From Flammeovirgaceae bacterium 311 (lineage in GTDB: Bacteria; Bacteroidota; Bacteroidia; Cytophagales; Cyclobacteriaceae), in NCBI GenBank assembly GCA_000597885.1, contig CP004371.1:5906001-5970000 (forward strand): DNA of 64,000 nt. The letters are read 5' to 3'. Every line of letters starts with the position of its first letter. Position 1 is the first letter of the stretch. Below the pieces are notes generated by a model, which searched no databases, had not been told where the DNA came from, and saw nothing but the letters and a program-made list of their open reading frames with translations. Position numbers and translations under genes: made by a program. Below, one piece after another: positions 28,392 through 37,838 of this stretch.

Positions 28392-29444
28392 TCAGGAGGC
28401 CGAAAGCAGCCGTTCCGGTTTTTTCGCACCTTTCAGGGATGACGCTCTGATGATCAGCTCTGCCCTAAGGGTGATGGTGTTTGTGGATACAATATCAGAC
28501 ACCTGGTCCAGGCAATTGATCAGGTTTCTAACGGCCACCTCACCCATTTCGTAGCCGGGATAATGGATGGTGGTAAGGTTTGGCTCAATGACCCGGGATA
28601 TGGGATCGTTGTTAAAACCAATAACGGCAATATCTTTTGGTATGGAAATGCCTGCCTGCTTCAGGGTTTTGATGCAGCTAACCGCACAGGTATCGTTGGC
28701 TACAAAAATACCATCCGGCATGGGATCCATTTTCATGATTTTCTTCGCTGCTTCAACGCCGGCTTCTTCGGTAAGGCTGCCCGTCATGACAGAGGCTTCT
28801 TTGAAAGTCAGGCTGCTGTCCATTAGGGCGTATTTAAATCCTTTCAACCTGTCGGCATAGACATTTCGCTTAAGGCTGCCGGTAATGTGCACAATGTCGG
28901 TACAGCCCTGTTCAATCAGGTGGGTGGTAGCTTTGTGGGCCGCCTGCATATTATCGATTACGATACCAATGCATTTTTTATGCTCGGCAGTACGGTCAAA
29001 GAACAGTACCGGTATGCCTTTGTCAATAAAGGGTGTAAAATGATCAATGTTGTCAGTATCGTAGGCCAGAGAAACCAGCAGTCCATCTACACGGCTGTTG
29101 AACATGGCTTTGGCATTGGAGATCTCCTTCTGCATGGTTTCAAGCGACTGGCTTATGATCAGGTTATAGCCCGCTTCATTGGCTATCTTTTCCATGCCCG
29201 CAATCACCGAAGACATAAAAGGGCTGTTTAGCCGTGGTACAATAACGCCAATGGTGTTGGTGCGCTGTGTGCGTAGGTTACTGGCAAACATATTGAAGCG
29301 GTAACCCATCCGGGTGGCTGCCTCAAAGACCTTCTTCTTGGTATTTTTATTTACGGCAGGATGATCGTTCAGTGCCCTGCTGACGGTTGCAGGCGATAGG
29401 CCAATCCCTTTCGCTATATCATAAATGGTTATTTCTTTATCCAT
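28392..29444 (-). CDS. LacI family transcriptional regulator
   Basis: 350 residues. N-terminal helix-turn-helix and hinge (TIYDIAKGIGLSPATVSRAL, then NDHPAVNKNTKKKV), followed by a periplasmic-binding-protein-like sensor (TIGVIVPRLNSPFMSSVIAG; later VIGFNNDPISRVIEPNLTTI). It is the first gene of the minus-strand arm and faces the SusCD remnants and transketolase arm. Sites of the form TGCAAnCGnTTGCA lie 27 bp and ~265 bp upstream of its start, and the same pattern lies before xylB, suggesting that it controls both (inference). The inducer is probably a xylose- or glucuronate-derived compound. Confidence 0.93.
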   Translation of the reverse strand: MDKEITIYDIAKGIGLSPATVSRALNDHPAVNKNTKKKVFEAATRMGYRFNMFASNLRTQRTNTIGVIVPRLNSPFMSSVIAGMEKIANEAGYNLIISQSLETMQKEISNAKAMFNSRVDGLLVSLAYDTDNIDHFTPFIDKGIPVLFFDRTAEHKKCIGIVIDNMQAAHKATTHLIEQGCTDIVHITGSLKRNVYADRLKGFKYALMDSSLTFKEASVMTGSLTEEAGVEAAKKIMKMDPMPDGIFVANDTCAVSCIKTLKQAGISIPKDIAVIGFNNDPISRVIEPNLTTIHYPGYEMGEVAVRNLINCLDQVSDIVSTNTITLRAELIIRASSLKGAKKPERLLSAS

Positions 29445-29470
29445 AGCAGGTCTTTATTACAACAAATTAA

Positions 29471-29484
29471 TGCAATCGATTTCA
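29471..29484 (-). promoter_or_regulatory. LacI-type operator O1 (autoregulation candidate)
   Basis: TGCAATCGATTTCA, an imperfect palindrome matching TGCAAnCGnTTGCA at 11 of 12 fixed positions, 27 bp upstream of the LacI start. Confidence 0.5.
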
Positions 29485-29707
29485 ATAAAAAAATATTTAT
29501 CCAGTTTAACATAAGGAAAATTAATAGGCTTTGCGCTTAGCGGTGGTGTTTGATTGAGTATTTTCCAATTATAGTTTTATTTTAATTCTGTAAATAATAA
29601 CCCCGGCAGAACTAGTTATTTATGGGTTTCTCACAATAAGGGCTAATTATGAGAAATATTTAAAATGACATACAATGTAAAATCCCCAACTTTATCCTAA
29701 ATGTTTC

Positions 29708-29721
29708 TGCAATCGGTTGCA
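29708..29721 (+). promoter_or_regulatory. LacI-type operator O2
   Basis: TGCAATCGGTTGCA matches TGCAAnCGnTTGCA at all 12 fixed positions. It is central in the divergent intergenic region between LacI and the remnant susCD. Confidence 0.6.
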
Positions 29722-29978
29722 ATTATTGATTTTTATTCTGAAGTTTATGCTATTGTTAAGTACAGGATAAGGCGTTAGTTTGCTTGCCTGCGCATATTTT
29801 TTTGTTATCGATAGGATTGGCCTTTATCCTGAAATTCTTTGCAATGATGCTCGCTTAAGCCTGCATCAGTCTGGTGCAACCGGTCAGCATGGTACCATAC
29901 TACCATTCTGTTGAACAAAATACTAAATATAGTATAGACAAACTTAACCATTGGCAGAGAAGATTTACAATAGCTAAG

Positions 29979-29992
29979 AACAAACGTTTGCA
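29979..29992 (+). promoter_or_regulatory. LacI-type operator O3
   Basis: AACAAACGTTTGCA with the perfect core CAAACGTTTG (29981-29990). It ends directly before the ATG (29994) of the putative susC remnant, in a position similar to the operator in front of xylB. Confidence 0.6.
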
Positions 29993-29993
29993 T

Positions 29994-30060
29994 ATGGGTA
30001 AAATTTACTGTCTGACCTGCCTGTTCCTCATCTCCCTAAGTAGTATTGGGGCCTATGATC
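29994..30060 (+). pseudogene. Possible SusC-type receptor remnant (signal peptide only)
   Basis: ATG 29994 opens MGKIYCLTCLFLISLSSIGAY, which looks like the signal peptide of a SusC-type TonB receptor, and follows operator O3. The frame stays open to 30389 but shows no plug or STN motif and reads like non-coding sequence. Its place between LacI and a SusD C-terminus is where a susC gene would normally start. Inference: the 5' end left by a large deletion. The signal peptide alone cannot prove SusC, so another secreted protein is possible. Confidence 0.4.
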
Positions 30061-30448
30061 TACCTTTAGGTATACATGCAGGCATGCAACTGCATCATGA
30101 GCTGAGTGCCCCCAGGCCCTTGTATAAACTTGAAGAAAAAGCAGCGCAGCTGGTACATGCCAACCCTGCTTACCCATGCATATGCGTGCAAGCAGGTAAA
30201 TGTAGGAATAGCTTGCAAAAGGGGGGTGGTTTCAGTGAAGTTACAGTAGTTTGTACCCTTTCGATAGCCTTTTATGGCAATTCAGACGGAGCATCACTGC
30301 AACTTGTTGCAGAAAAAATTCAGCACCTGTATGGTGTGATTAATCGGGGATACATACCAGATGGTCTGAAGGCATCATGCCCATGCTGATGATGAGCACA
30401 CAATTAATGGGACAGGCTGGTGCTGCTACTGTAAGCGGGACGTGTAAC

Positions 30449-30541
30449 GTCTATCTGCACTCCATTCCGCAAGTACAGCTTGATCGTTTGGGAATGGCCC
30501 CTGCAGAAATGCAGGCTTATCAAAACCCCGGATATAATTAA
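30449..30541 (+). pseudogene. SusD/RagB C-terminal remnant
   Basis: In the frame ending with TAA at 30539 one reads VYLHSIPQVQLDRLGMAPAE and MQAYQNPGYN, then stop. The order IPQ-x-QLD ... QNPGYN-stop is the usual C-terminus of SusD-type starch/glycan-binding lipoproteins, with the stop in the right place. Upstream in this frame is a TAA at 30341 and no SusD helices, so only about the last 30 residues survive. Known: SusD works with SusC in glycan uptake. It suggests the xylan locus once had a SusCD pair here. Confidence 0.7.
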
Positions 30542-30576
30542 AATCTGATGTAGTCTTTTTATTTGTTGATTGGTTA

Positions 30577-30667
30577 CAGAACCTGTTCTTTCATCATTGC
30601 GGTTATTTTGTTGATTGCCCAAATAAAACAAACAGCTGCAACGAAAGAACAGGCTTCTGTTTTTTTT
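30577..30667 (+). terminator. Long inverted repeat with T tract, likely the old susCD terminator
   Basis: CAGAACCTGTTCTTTC (30577-30592) pairs with GAAAGAACAGGCTTCTG (30643-30659) with a single bulge, and eight T residues follow. The ~50-nt loop can pair further. It lies 36 nt after the SusD remnant stop. Confidence 0.6.
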
Positions 30668-30729
30668 AAGCCGTTCCGTTATAGATTGGCATTCGTAAGT
30701 ACTATAACGCATGCGGTTCGCTGCTTTAA

Positions 30730-30811
30730 TTAAAATAGTTTAGATCTTTTGTGAGAAAGTAGTGGAAAGCTTTCTGCTGAAGGATTAAATTGAAGACTAA
30801 AACTATTTTAA
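30730..30811 (+). promoter_or_regulatory. 12-mer inverted pair (xylose-regulon motif candidate) before transketolase
   Basis: TTAAAATAGTTT (30730-30741) and its exact reverse complement AAACTATTTTAA (30800-30811), 70 bp apart start to start, ending 30 bp before the transketolase ATG. The same pair with the same 70-bp spacing occurs upstream of xylB (45082 and 45152). Confidence 0.6.
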
Positions 30812-30841
30812 GCATTTTCTAACAAGAAAATAACTTTTAGC

Positions 30842-31681
30842 ATGAGTATAGAAGAACTAGAAGGCATCAGCAATCAGGTGCGCAGAGACATTGTGCGGAT
30901 GGTGCACAGCTGCCAGTCAGGGCATCCGGGAGGATCATTGGGCTGCACCGATTTTTTAGTAGCTCTTTATTTCCGGGAGCTTACCCACAATCCAGACTTC
31001 CAGATGGATGGAGTAGGCGAGGATTTATTTTTCCTCTCCAACGGCCACATCTCCCCTGTGTGGTACAGTGTTTTAGCCCGCTCGGGCTACTTTGACAAAG
31101 CAGAGCTGGCAAGCTTCCGCAAGATAGATTCCCGGCTGCAGGGCCACCCCACCACCCATGAGGGGCTGCCCGGCATCCGCATTGCCTCCGGTTCGCTGGG
31201 GCAGGGCTTATCGGCTGCCATTGGAGCTGCCTTAACCAAGAAGCTCAACGGCGACAGGAGCCTTGTTTTTTCCCTTCATGGAGACGGAGAGCTGCAGGAG
31301 GGCCAGATCTGGGAAGCAGCCATGTTTGCCCCCCACAACAAGGTAGACAACCTCATCACCACCATTGATGTAAACGGCCAGCAGATAGACGGACCTGTAG
31401 ACCAGGTGCTGGGCCTGGGCAACTTAAGAGCCAAGTGGGAAGCCTTTGGCTGGGAGGTGCTGGAGATGAACGGCAACGACATGCAGGATGTGGTACGGGT
31501 AGTGGATTTAGCCAAGAGCAAAGCCCACAAGGCAAAGCCCATCCTGATCCTGATGCAGACCAACATGGGCCATGGCGTAGACTTTATGACCGGCTCCCAC
31601 AAGTGGCATGGCGTAGCCCCTAATGATGAGCAGCTCCAAAAGGCGCTGGATCAGCTGGAAGAAACACTGGGCGATTACTAA
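30842..31681 (+). CDS. Transketolase, N-terminal subunit
   Basis: 279 residues. Carries the thiamine diphosphate pyrophosphate-binding half: GHPGGSLGCTDFLVALYF near residue 27 and GDGELQEGQIWEAAMFA ... DVNGQQIDG at about 145-180. Known: the N-terminal half of transketolase, here encoded separately as in many bacteria and archaea; it moves two-carbon units between xylulose 5-phosphate and aldose phosphates. It is paired with the C-terminal subunit 33 bp downstream. Its place in the xylan locus fits the flow of xylulose 5-phosphate from XylB. Upstream motif pair suggests co-regulation with xylBA. Confidence 0.96.
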   Translation: MSIEELEGISNQVRRDIVRMVHSCQSGHPGGSLGCTDFLVALYFRELTHNPDFQMDGVGEDLFFLSNGHISPVWYSVLARSGYFDKAELASFRKIDSRLQGHPTTHEGLPGIRIASGSLGQGLSAAIGAALTKKLNGDRSLVFSLHGDGELQEGQIWEAAMFAPHNKVDNLITTIDVNGQQIDGPVDQVLGLGNLRAKWEAFGWEVLEMNGNDMQDVVRVVDLAKSKAHKAKPILILMQTNMGHGVDFMTGSHKWHGVAPNDEQLQKALDQLEETLGDY

Positions 31682-31714
31682 CAGCTGTTTACCAACTACT
31701 CAATACTTAACACA

Positions 31715-32692
31715 ATGAAGAAATACACCTATACCGATAAGAAAGACACCCGTTCCGGCTTTGGCGCAGGCCTGTTGGAAGTGGGCAGAAAGAATGAAAA
31801 TGTAGTAGCCCTGTGTGCAGACCTGGTAGGCTCGCTGAAGATGGCAGACTTCATCAAAGAATTCCCCCACCGCTTTTTCCAGATCGGCATCGCCGAGGCC
31901 AACATGATGGGCATAGCAGCAGGCATGACCATCGGGGGGAAGATTCCCTACACAGGCACCTTTGCCAACTTCTCCACCGGCAGGGTCTATGACCAGATCC
32001 GCCAGAGCATTGCCTACTCGGACAAGAACGTGAAGATCTGCGCCTCCCATGCAGGCTTAACGCTGGGAGAGGATGGCGCCACTCACCAGATCCTGGAGGA
32101 CATCGGGCTGATGAAGATGCTGCCAGGCATGACAGTGATCAACCCCTGCGACTACAACCAGACCAAAGCAGCCACCATTGCCATTGCAGAGCATCATGGG
32201 CCGGTGTACCTAAGGTTTGGCAGGCCGGTGATGCCTATCTTCACAGCGCCCGATCAGGAGTTTAAGATCGGCAAAGCCTGGCTGGTCAATGAAGGAGCAG
32301 ATGTGAGCATCTTTGCCACCGGCCACCTGGTGTGGGAGGCGATTAAGGCAGGCGAGCAGTTAGCTGAAATGGGCATTGATGCAGAGATCATCAACATCCA
32401 CACCATCAAGCCCCTGGATGTGGAGGCGGTGCTAAAGTCAGTGCGCAAGACAGGCTGTGTGGTAACGGCCGAGGAGCACAACCGACTGGGAGGACTGGGC
32501 GACAGCATTGCCCAGGTACTGGTGGGGCAGCATCCGGTGCCCCAGGAGTATGTGGCGGTAAACGACAGCTTTGGCGAGAGCGGCACCCCCGAGCAGCTCA
32601 TGAAAAAGTATGGCCTCGATGATGAGCACATCATCAAAGCCGTGAAAAATGTGTTGGAACGAAAAAAGAAATCTAAGCAACAGGCAGTTTAA
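31715..32692 (+). CDS. Transketolase, C-terminal subunit
   Basis: 325 residues with the pyrimidine-binding domain (DTRSGFGAGLLEVGRKN, FQIGIAEANMMGIAAGM) and the C-terminal transketolase domain (ADVSIFATGHLVWEAIKAGE, GCVVTAEEHNRLGGLGD). The catalytic Glu that contacts the cofactor is in the IAEANM segment. Forms the active enzyme together with the N-terminal subunit. The stop is followed by ~270 bp before the GH115 gene, a gap with no terminator I recognise, so read-through into GH115 is possible. Confidence 0.96.
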   Translation: MKKYTYTDKKDTRSGFGAGLLEVGRKNENVVALCADLVGSLKMADFIKEFPHRFFQIGIAEANMMGIAAGMTIGGKIPYTGTFANFSTGRVYDQIRQSIAYSDKNVKICASHAGLTLGEDGATHQILEDIGLMKMLPGMTVINPCDYNQTKAATIAIAEHHGPVYLRFGRPVMPIFTAPDQEFKIGKAWLVNEGADVSIFATGHLVWEAIKAGEQLAEMGIDAEIINIHTIKPLDVEAVLKSVRKTGCVVTAEEHNRLGGLGDSIAQVLVGQHPVPQEYVAVNDSFGESGTPEQLMKKYGLDDEHIIKAVKNVLERKKKSKQQAV

Positions 32693-32962
32693 TCTTATGG
32701 GCATCAGCCTTTGAAAGATAGACTGATTGTTTCATGGCATAGCATAAAGGAGAGTATAAGCTGTTAGAATTTTCAGCTTTCACAGCAGACAAGGCAGCGT
32801 TCGCTGCGGTTTGCATAGCTCCTTCATGATATCCATTACATAAAATGCGTTAACTGACTATTATCTCAACTTAAACGCAGCTGTTTTACAGAAAGCTATC
32901 TTAACATTCTCCGGCTCCTGCTTGCCTGTACAGGAATAAAAGGGTGGCTGGAGAATATAAAG

Positions 32963-35900
32963 ATGGCTTTCTTGAGGCAGCAGCATGTTCAGCGGGAGTA
33001 CTCCCCACTAACTGCCAAAGTACCGGCCTTCTATAAAAGCAATATGGTGAACATACCCCCGAAAAAACCTTATCAGGCGCTCCTGTTTCAAGCCAGCCTT
33101 ATTACTTCACTGATCAAAAGCACCAGATCAGCAACTGCTATTTGCTTTGTTTTTTTGCTGCTGATGGCGCAATCGGTTTCGGCCGTGGAAGATACTTCTT
33201 ATGTCTCCGGTAAGAAGCAGGCCGGAAGCTTTACACTTGCTGCGGCGGGCAAAACAGCCCCCCTTTACATCAGCCCTGGTGACCATGCCGGGGTAATACG
33301 CGCACTAAAAGATCTGCAGACAGATATAAACAGGGTAACAGGTGTATTGCCACAACTTGTCTCCGACGGCAAGGCTCCCAAAGGAAAGGAAGTAGTGCTG
33401 GTAGGTACCCTGGGCAAAAGCCCCCTGATCGATGGGCTGGTAAAGGATAAAAAACTGGATGTGGGGGAAATTGCAGGCAAATGGGAGACTTTTGTGGTGC
33501 AGGTGGTGGAAAAACCAATGAAAGGGGTAGACAGAGCCCTGGTAATTGCCGGCAGCGATAAGCGCGGCACCATTTTCGGTATCTACGATCTCTCTGCGCA
33601 GATTGGTGTGTCGCCCTGGTACTACTGGGCCGATGTGCCGGTGAAGCAACAGCAGAATCTGTACGTGCTGCAGGGCCGCCACACAGATGGCGAACCAAAG
33701 ATAAAGTACCGTGGGATTTTTATTAACGACGAAGCTCCTGCGCTGGCAGGCTGGGCACAGGAACAGTTTGGTGGCTTCAACCATAAATTTTATGTGCATG
33801 TGTTTGAGCTGATCCTCCGCATGAAAGGAAACTTTCTGTGGCCGGCCATGTGGGGCCGGGCCTTTTATGATGATGATCCTAAAAATCCGGTGCTGGCTGA
33901 CGAGTATGGGGTAGTGATCAGCACCTCACACCATGAGCCTATGATGCGTGCGCACGATGAGTGGCGGCGCTATGGCTCCGGTTCCTGGAACTACAAAAAT
34001 AATCCTGAAAAGCTGCAGGAGTTCTGGCGGGAAGGCATAAAACGCATGGGCACAAACGAAAGTATTGTTACCCTGGGTATGCGTGGCGATGGCGATGAGG
34101 CTATGTCGGAAGGCACGGAAATATCGCTGCTGGAGAAGGTAGTAGATGATCAGCGCAGCATTATTTCCGAGGTAACCGGCAAAAAGGCCGAAGAAACGCC
34201 GCAGGTATGGGCGCTTTACAAAGAGGTGCAGGATTATTACGACAAAGGCATGCGCGTGCCCGATGACGTAACCCTGCTGCTGGCTGACGATAACTGGGGC
34301 AACATCCGCAAATTGCCCAAAGCAGGAGAAAAGCAGCACAGCGGTGGCTACGGCATCTATTATCACTATGACTACGTAGGCGGCCCACGTAACTACAAGT
34401 GGATCAACACCAATCCCATTGCACGGGTGTGGGAGCAGATGCACCTGGCCTATGAGTATGGGGCCGACAGGCTGTGGCTGGTCAATGTGGGCGACATCAA
34501 ACCCATGGAATTCCCTACCGAATTTTTTCTGGACTATGCCTGGAACCCCGAAAAGTGGCCGGCAGAGCGTTTGCAGGAATACACCCGCCTGTGGGCTGCT
34601 GCTCAGTTTGGCGAAGAGCATGCCCCGGCCATTGCAGACTTGCTCACCCAGTATGCCAAATTCAATGGCCGTCGTAAACCTGAACTGCTGTCGGCAGAAA
34701 CCTACAGCCTTAGCAGCTACCGTGAAGCAGAGCGGGTGGTAGAGGAGTACAACGCCCTTGCCGAACGGGCAGAAGAAATTAACAAAGCACTGGACCCTAA
34801 ATACCGGGATGCCTATTACCAACTGGTGCTTTACCCGGTAGCCGCCAGTGCCAACCTAAATGAATTGTGGGTAACAGTAGCGAAGAACCGCATCTACGCG
34901 CAGCAAGGCAGGGTAACGTCCAACGACATGGCTAAAAAGGCCGAAGAGCTTTTCAAGAGAGATAAAGCACTTTCCGAGCATTACCACAAAGGTATCTCTA
35001 ATGGTAAATGGAACCACATGATGTCGCAGACGCACATCAGCTACACCTACTGGCAGCAGCCCGAAAAGGACGAACTGCCAGAAGTAAAGCAGGTAGAACC
35101 TGTAGCCGGTGCCGAAATGGGCGTAATGGTAGAGGGTTCCGACAAATGGTGGCCTGCTGAAAAAGGGGAGGCCGTGTTGCCGGAGCTAACGCCCTTCAGC
35201 GAGCAAAATGTATATATAGAACTTTTCAACCGCGGGCGGCAGCCGTACCCTTACCAGATACAAACTGGAACTCCCTGGTTGATGGTAGATAAGCCACAGG
35301 GCACCATAGAAAAAGAGCAGCGCCTGCTGCTGTATGTTGACTGGCAAAAAGTGCCCGCGGGAGAGCATCGGGTGCCCGTTACCATTACCGGTCCAAACGG
35401 CAGCAAAGTTGAAGTACAGGCCAGGGTGCATAATCCGGCAGGCTTAAGAGCAGATCAGCTGGAGGGTTTTGTGGAAAGCAGGGGTTATGTATCCATGGAG
35501 GCCGAGCACTTCACCCGTTCCGTAGGTGCAGGTCCCATTACCTGGCAGGTGGTTCCCGATCTTGGTAAAACCCTTTCCGGTGTAATGCCGGTTCCGGTTA
35601 CAGCACCCAGCCAGACGCCCGGAGGTAACAGCCCGCGGCTGGAGTACAAAATGTATCTCCTCAACAGCGGTGAGCTAAAGGTGCGGGTGTATGTTTCGCC
35701 CACCCTCAACTTTCACAACAACCAGGGCCTACGTTTTGCCATTTCCATCGACGACGAGGCACCACAGGTCCTGAACCTGCACACCGATCAGTCGGAAGCG
35801 GCCTGGAATCGTGATGTGGCCAACAACATCAAGGAGCTGGTGAGCAGGCATACGGTTGCCACACCAGGCGAGCATGTGCTGAAGTTTTGGATGGTAGATC

Positions 35901-36004
35901 CGGGTGTGGTGCTACAGAAAATTGTAGTGGAAACTAAAGAAATCAACCCCAGCTACCTGGGGCCACCGGAAAGCTTCTACATTCCTGCCAGAGAGGCGGA
36001 ATAG
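32963..36004 (+). CDS. GH115 xylan alpha-1,2-glucuronidase
   Basis: Up to 1013 residues, usual for GH115. The N-terminus is uncertain: ATG 32963 precedes a long basic leader; ATG 33044 (MVNIPPKKPYQ) is an alternative, and the hydrophobic signal segment is at about 57-75 (SATAICFVFLLLMAQSVSA). Seen: family landmarks SHHEPMMRAHDEW and LGMRGDGDEAMSEGTE in the catalytic barrel, followed by YYHYDYVGGPRNYKW, then a C-terminal domain (GYVSMEAEHFTRS). Known: GH115 removes (4-O-methyl)glucuronic acid also from internal xylose of long xylan, unlike GH67. Periplasmic or surface location inferred from the signal segment. Confidence 0.93.
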   Translation: MAFLRQQHVQREYSPLTAKVPAFYKSNMVNIPPKKPYQALLFQASLITSLIKSTRSATAICFVFLLLMAQSVSAVEDTSYVSGKKQAGSFTLAAAGKTAPLYISPGDHAGVIRALKDLQTDINRVTGVLPQLVSDGKAPKGKEVVLVGTLGKSPLIDGLVKDKKLDVGEIAGKWETFVVQVVEKPMKGVDRALVIAGSDKRGTIFGIYDLSAQIGVSPWYYWADVPVKQQQNLYVLQGRHTDGEPKIKYRGIFINDEAPALAGWAQEQFGGFNHKFYVHVFELILRMKGNFLWPAMWGRAFYDDDPKNPVLADEYGVVISTSHHEPMMRAHDEWRRYGSGSWNYKNNPEKLQEFWREGIKRMGTNESIVTLGMRGDGDEAMSEGTEISLLEKVVDDQRSIISEVTGKKAEETPQVWALYKEVQDYYDKGMRVPDDVTLLLADDNWGNIRKLPKAGEKQHSGGYGIYYHYDYVGGPRNYKWINTNPIARVWEQMHLAYEYGADRLWLVNVGDIKPMEFPTEFFLDYAWNPEKWPAERLQEYTRLWAAAQFGEEHAPAIADLLTQYAKFNGRRKPELLSAETYSLSSYREAERVVEEYNALAERAEEINKALDPKYRDAYYQLVLYPVAASANLNELWVTVAKNRIYAQQGRVTSNDMAKKAEELFKRDKALSEHYHKGISNGKWNHMMSQTHISYTYWQQPEKDELPEVKQVEPVAGAEMGVMVEGSDKWWPAEKGEAVLPELTPFSEQNVYIELFNRGRQPYPYQIQTGTPWLMVDKPQGTIEKEQRLLLYVDWQKVPAGEHRVPVTITGPNGSKVEVQARVHNPAGLRADQLEGFVESRGYVSMEAEHFTRSVGAGPITWQVVPDLGKTLSGVMPVPVTAPSQTPGGNSPRLEYKMYLLNSGELKVRVYVSPTLNFHNNQGLRFAISIDDEAPQVLNLHTDQSEAAWNRDVANNIKELVSRHTVATPGEHVLKFWMVDPGVVLQKIVVETKEINPSYLGPPESFYIPAREAE

Positions 36005-36048
36005 AGAAAGCTCAATGTAGAGAATCTAAACAAACTTAGCCAAGCCAA

Positions 36049-37818
36049 ATGACCCATATACATACCATATTCCGGAAAGCCACTGCCTTACTGCTTTGTT
36101 GTCTGATCAGCACAAGCTTGATGGCACAGTCAGGTAATACCTTCATCAATCCGATCCTATCAGGCTTTTATCCTGATCCGAGCATTACCCGGGTGGGAGA
36201 GGATTATTATATGGTACATTCTACCTTTTCCTATTTTCCGGGGGTACCGGTGATGCACAGCAAGGACCTGGTAAACTGGAAGCAGATTGGCAATGTGCTG
36301 GACCGCCCCGAGCAGCTGGACCTGGATGGACTGGGCATCTCCAGGGGCATCTTTGCCCCCACCATTGAACACCACAACGGCACCTTTTATATGGTTACCA
36401 CACTGATTGATGGGGGTGGTAATTTTGTGGTAACGGCAAAGAATCCTGCCGGGCCCTGGTCAGACCCGGTGTGGCTGCGGAATGTGAGTGGTATTGATCC
36501 TTCCCTCTTTTTTGATGAAGATGGAAAGGCCTACATCATCTACAACAGCGAAGCACCGGATAATAAGCCCCTCTATGATGGCCATCGAACCATCCGTATG
36601 ATGGAGTTCGACTGGCAAAATCTGAAGGCGGTGGGTACGCCCATTATTCTGGTAAACGGAGGAGTGGATATTTCCAAAAAACCGGTGTGGATAGAAGGTC
36701 CGCACATTTACAAAAAAGGGGGCTACTACTACCTGATGGCTGCCGAAGGTGGCACCAGTGTGAACCATTCTGAAGTAATCCTGCGGAGCACCACAGTAAC
36801 CGGTAAGTACATTCCTTATCCCGGTAACCCTATTCTCACCCAGCGCCATCTTCCTGCCGATCGTGAATACCCGGTTTCTGCCACCGGCCATGCCGACCTG
36901 GTTCAGACACAGAATGGCGACTGGTGGGCAGTTTTCCTGGCCACCAGGCCTTACGATAAAAACGACAGCTATAACCTGGGTCGTGAAACTTTCCTGGCTC
37001 CTGTTAGCTGGAAAGAGGGCTGGCCTATCATTAATCCCGATTTTGAAGAAGTGCAGTACAGCTATCAGCGGCCTGATCTCCCCGAAACCAAGACAGATTT
37101 TCCGCTGAATGGTAATTTCACCCAAAGGGCAGATTTCGATCAGAAGCAGCTGCCAATGCACTGGACGTTTGTAAGAACTCCGCGCACAAAATGGTACAGT
37201 TTGGAACAGCCGGCCGGCCAGCTAACGCTGGATCTGCGTCCGGAGACGCTTTCCGGGAAACAGAACCCTTCCTATGTAGCCAGGCGGCAGCAGCACTGGA
37301 CAGGCAATGCCACTGCCAAAATGCAGTTCAAGCCTGCTGCGGCCAATGAATTTGCCGGCATTGCTACCTTTCAGGGTGAGCAAAACTATTATGCCCTGGG
37401 TAAATCACTTTCTGCCAATGGTGAGGAGGTAATTCAGTTGTTGCAATCTAACAAAGGAGCTGATGCAGCCAGAGAGGGAACAGCCAGGGATGCTGGCACA
37501 GCTGATGCCGGCACCACCGTGATAGCAGAACAGAAGCTGGCAAAAAGTGAAAGGGGCAAACCGCTTTACCTAAAGGTGGAGTTCGATAAGGGCAACTACA
37601 ATTTTTACTACACTACCAAACAGGGCGACTGGAAACTGCTGAAGTCAGGGGTGGATGGTACTTTCCTGAGCACCCGGGTATCCGGTGGCTTTGTTGGCAC
37701 CACTATGGGGCCATACGCCACCTCACAGGGAAAACAATCTGCCTCTAAAGCCAGCTTCGACTGGTTTGAGTATAGTGGTAATGATGAGGTATACAAAGCC
37801 AAAAACATTGCCAGATAA
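36049..37818 (+). CDS. GH43 beta-xylosidase / arabinofuranosidase
   Basis: 589 residues with signal peptide (ISTSLMAQ). Five-bladed propeller at about 28-330 with catalytic base Asp in FYPDPSITR, pKa-setting Asp in GIDPSLFFDED and acid Glu in VWIEGPHIYKK, then a C-terminal beta-sandwich (about 360-580) as in xylosidase-type GH43 subfamilies. A short Ala/Gly/Thr-rich insertion lies at about 475-492 (AREGTARDAGTADAG). Known activity: release of xylose or arabinose from xylo-oligosaccharides; sequence alone does not separate the two. It is 44 bp after GH115 and followed by a terminator. Confidence 0.93.
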   Translation: MTHIHTIFRKATALLLCCLISTSLMAQSGNTFINPILSGFYPDPSITRVGEDYYMVHSTFSYFPGVPVMHSKDLVNWKQIGNVLDRPEQLDLDGLGISRGIFAPTIEHHNGTFYMVTTLIDGGGNFVVTAKNPAGPWSDPVWLRNVSGIDPSLFFDEDGKAYIIYNSEAPDNKPLYDGHRTIRMMEFDWQNLKAVGTPIILVNGGVDISKKPVWIEGPHIYKKGGYYYLMAAEGGTSVNHSEVILRSTTVTGKYIPYPGNPILTQRHLPADREYPVSATGHADLVQTQNGDWWAVFLATRPYDKNDSYNLGRETFLAPVSWKEGWPIINPDFEEVQYSYQRPDLPETKTDFPLNGNFTQRADFDQKQLPMHWTFVRTPRTKWYSLEQPAGQLTLDLRPETLSGKQNPSYVARRQQHWTGNATAKMQFKPAAANEFAGIATFQGEQNYYALGKSLSANGEEVIQLLQSNKGADAAREGTARDAGTADAGTTVIAEQKLAKSERGKPLYLKVEFDKGNYNFYYTTKQGDWKLLKSGVDGTFLSTRVSGGFVGTTMGPYATSQGKQSASKASFDWFEYSGNDEVYKAKNIAR

Positions 37819-37838
37819 TCTTTGCAGAGCTACAGTTT

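Noticed and set aside
29874-29993. Upstream extension of the possible susC remnant frame to 29874
   Set aside because: The extension lies across an operator-like site and has no signal peptide; the ATG at 29994 starts the only hydrophobic segment.
30404-30712. Minus-strand 102-codon frame over the SusD remnant
   Set aside because: It spans the terminator-like inverted repeat and lacks any motif; the plus strand has the SusD signature.
33926-34822. Minus-strand 298-codon frame inside GH115
   Set aside because: Antisense shadow of the catalytic domain; Phe/His/Val-rich with no domain, while the sense strand has clear GH115 motifs.
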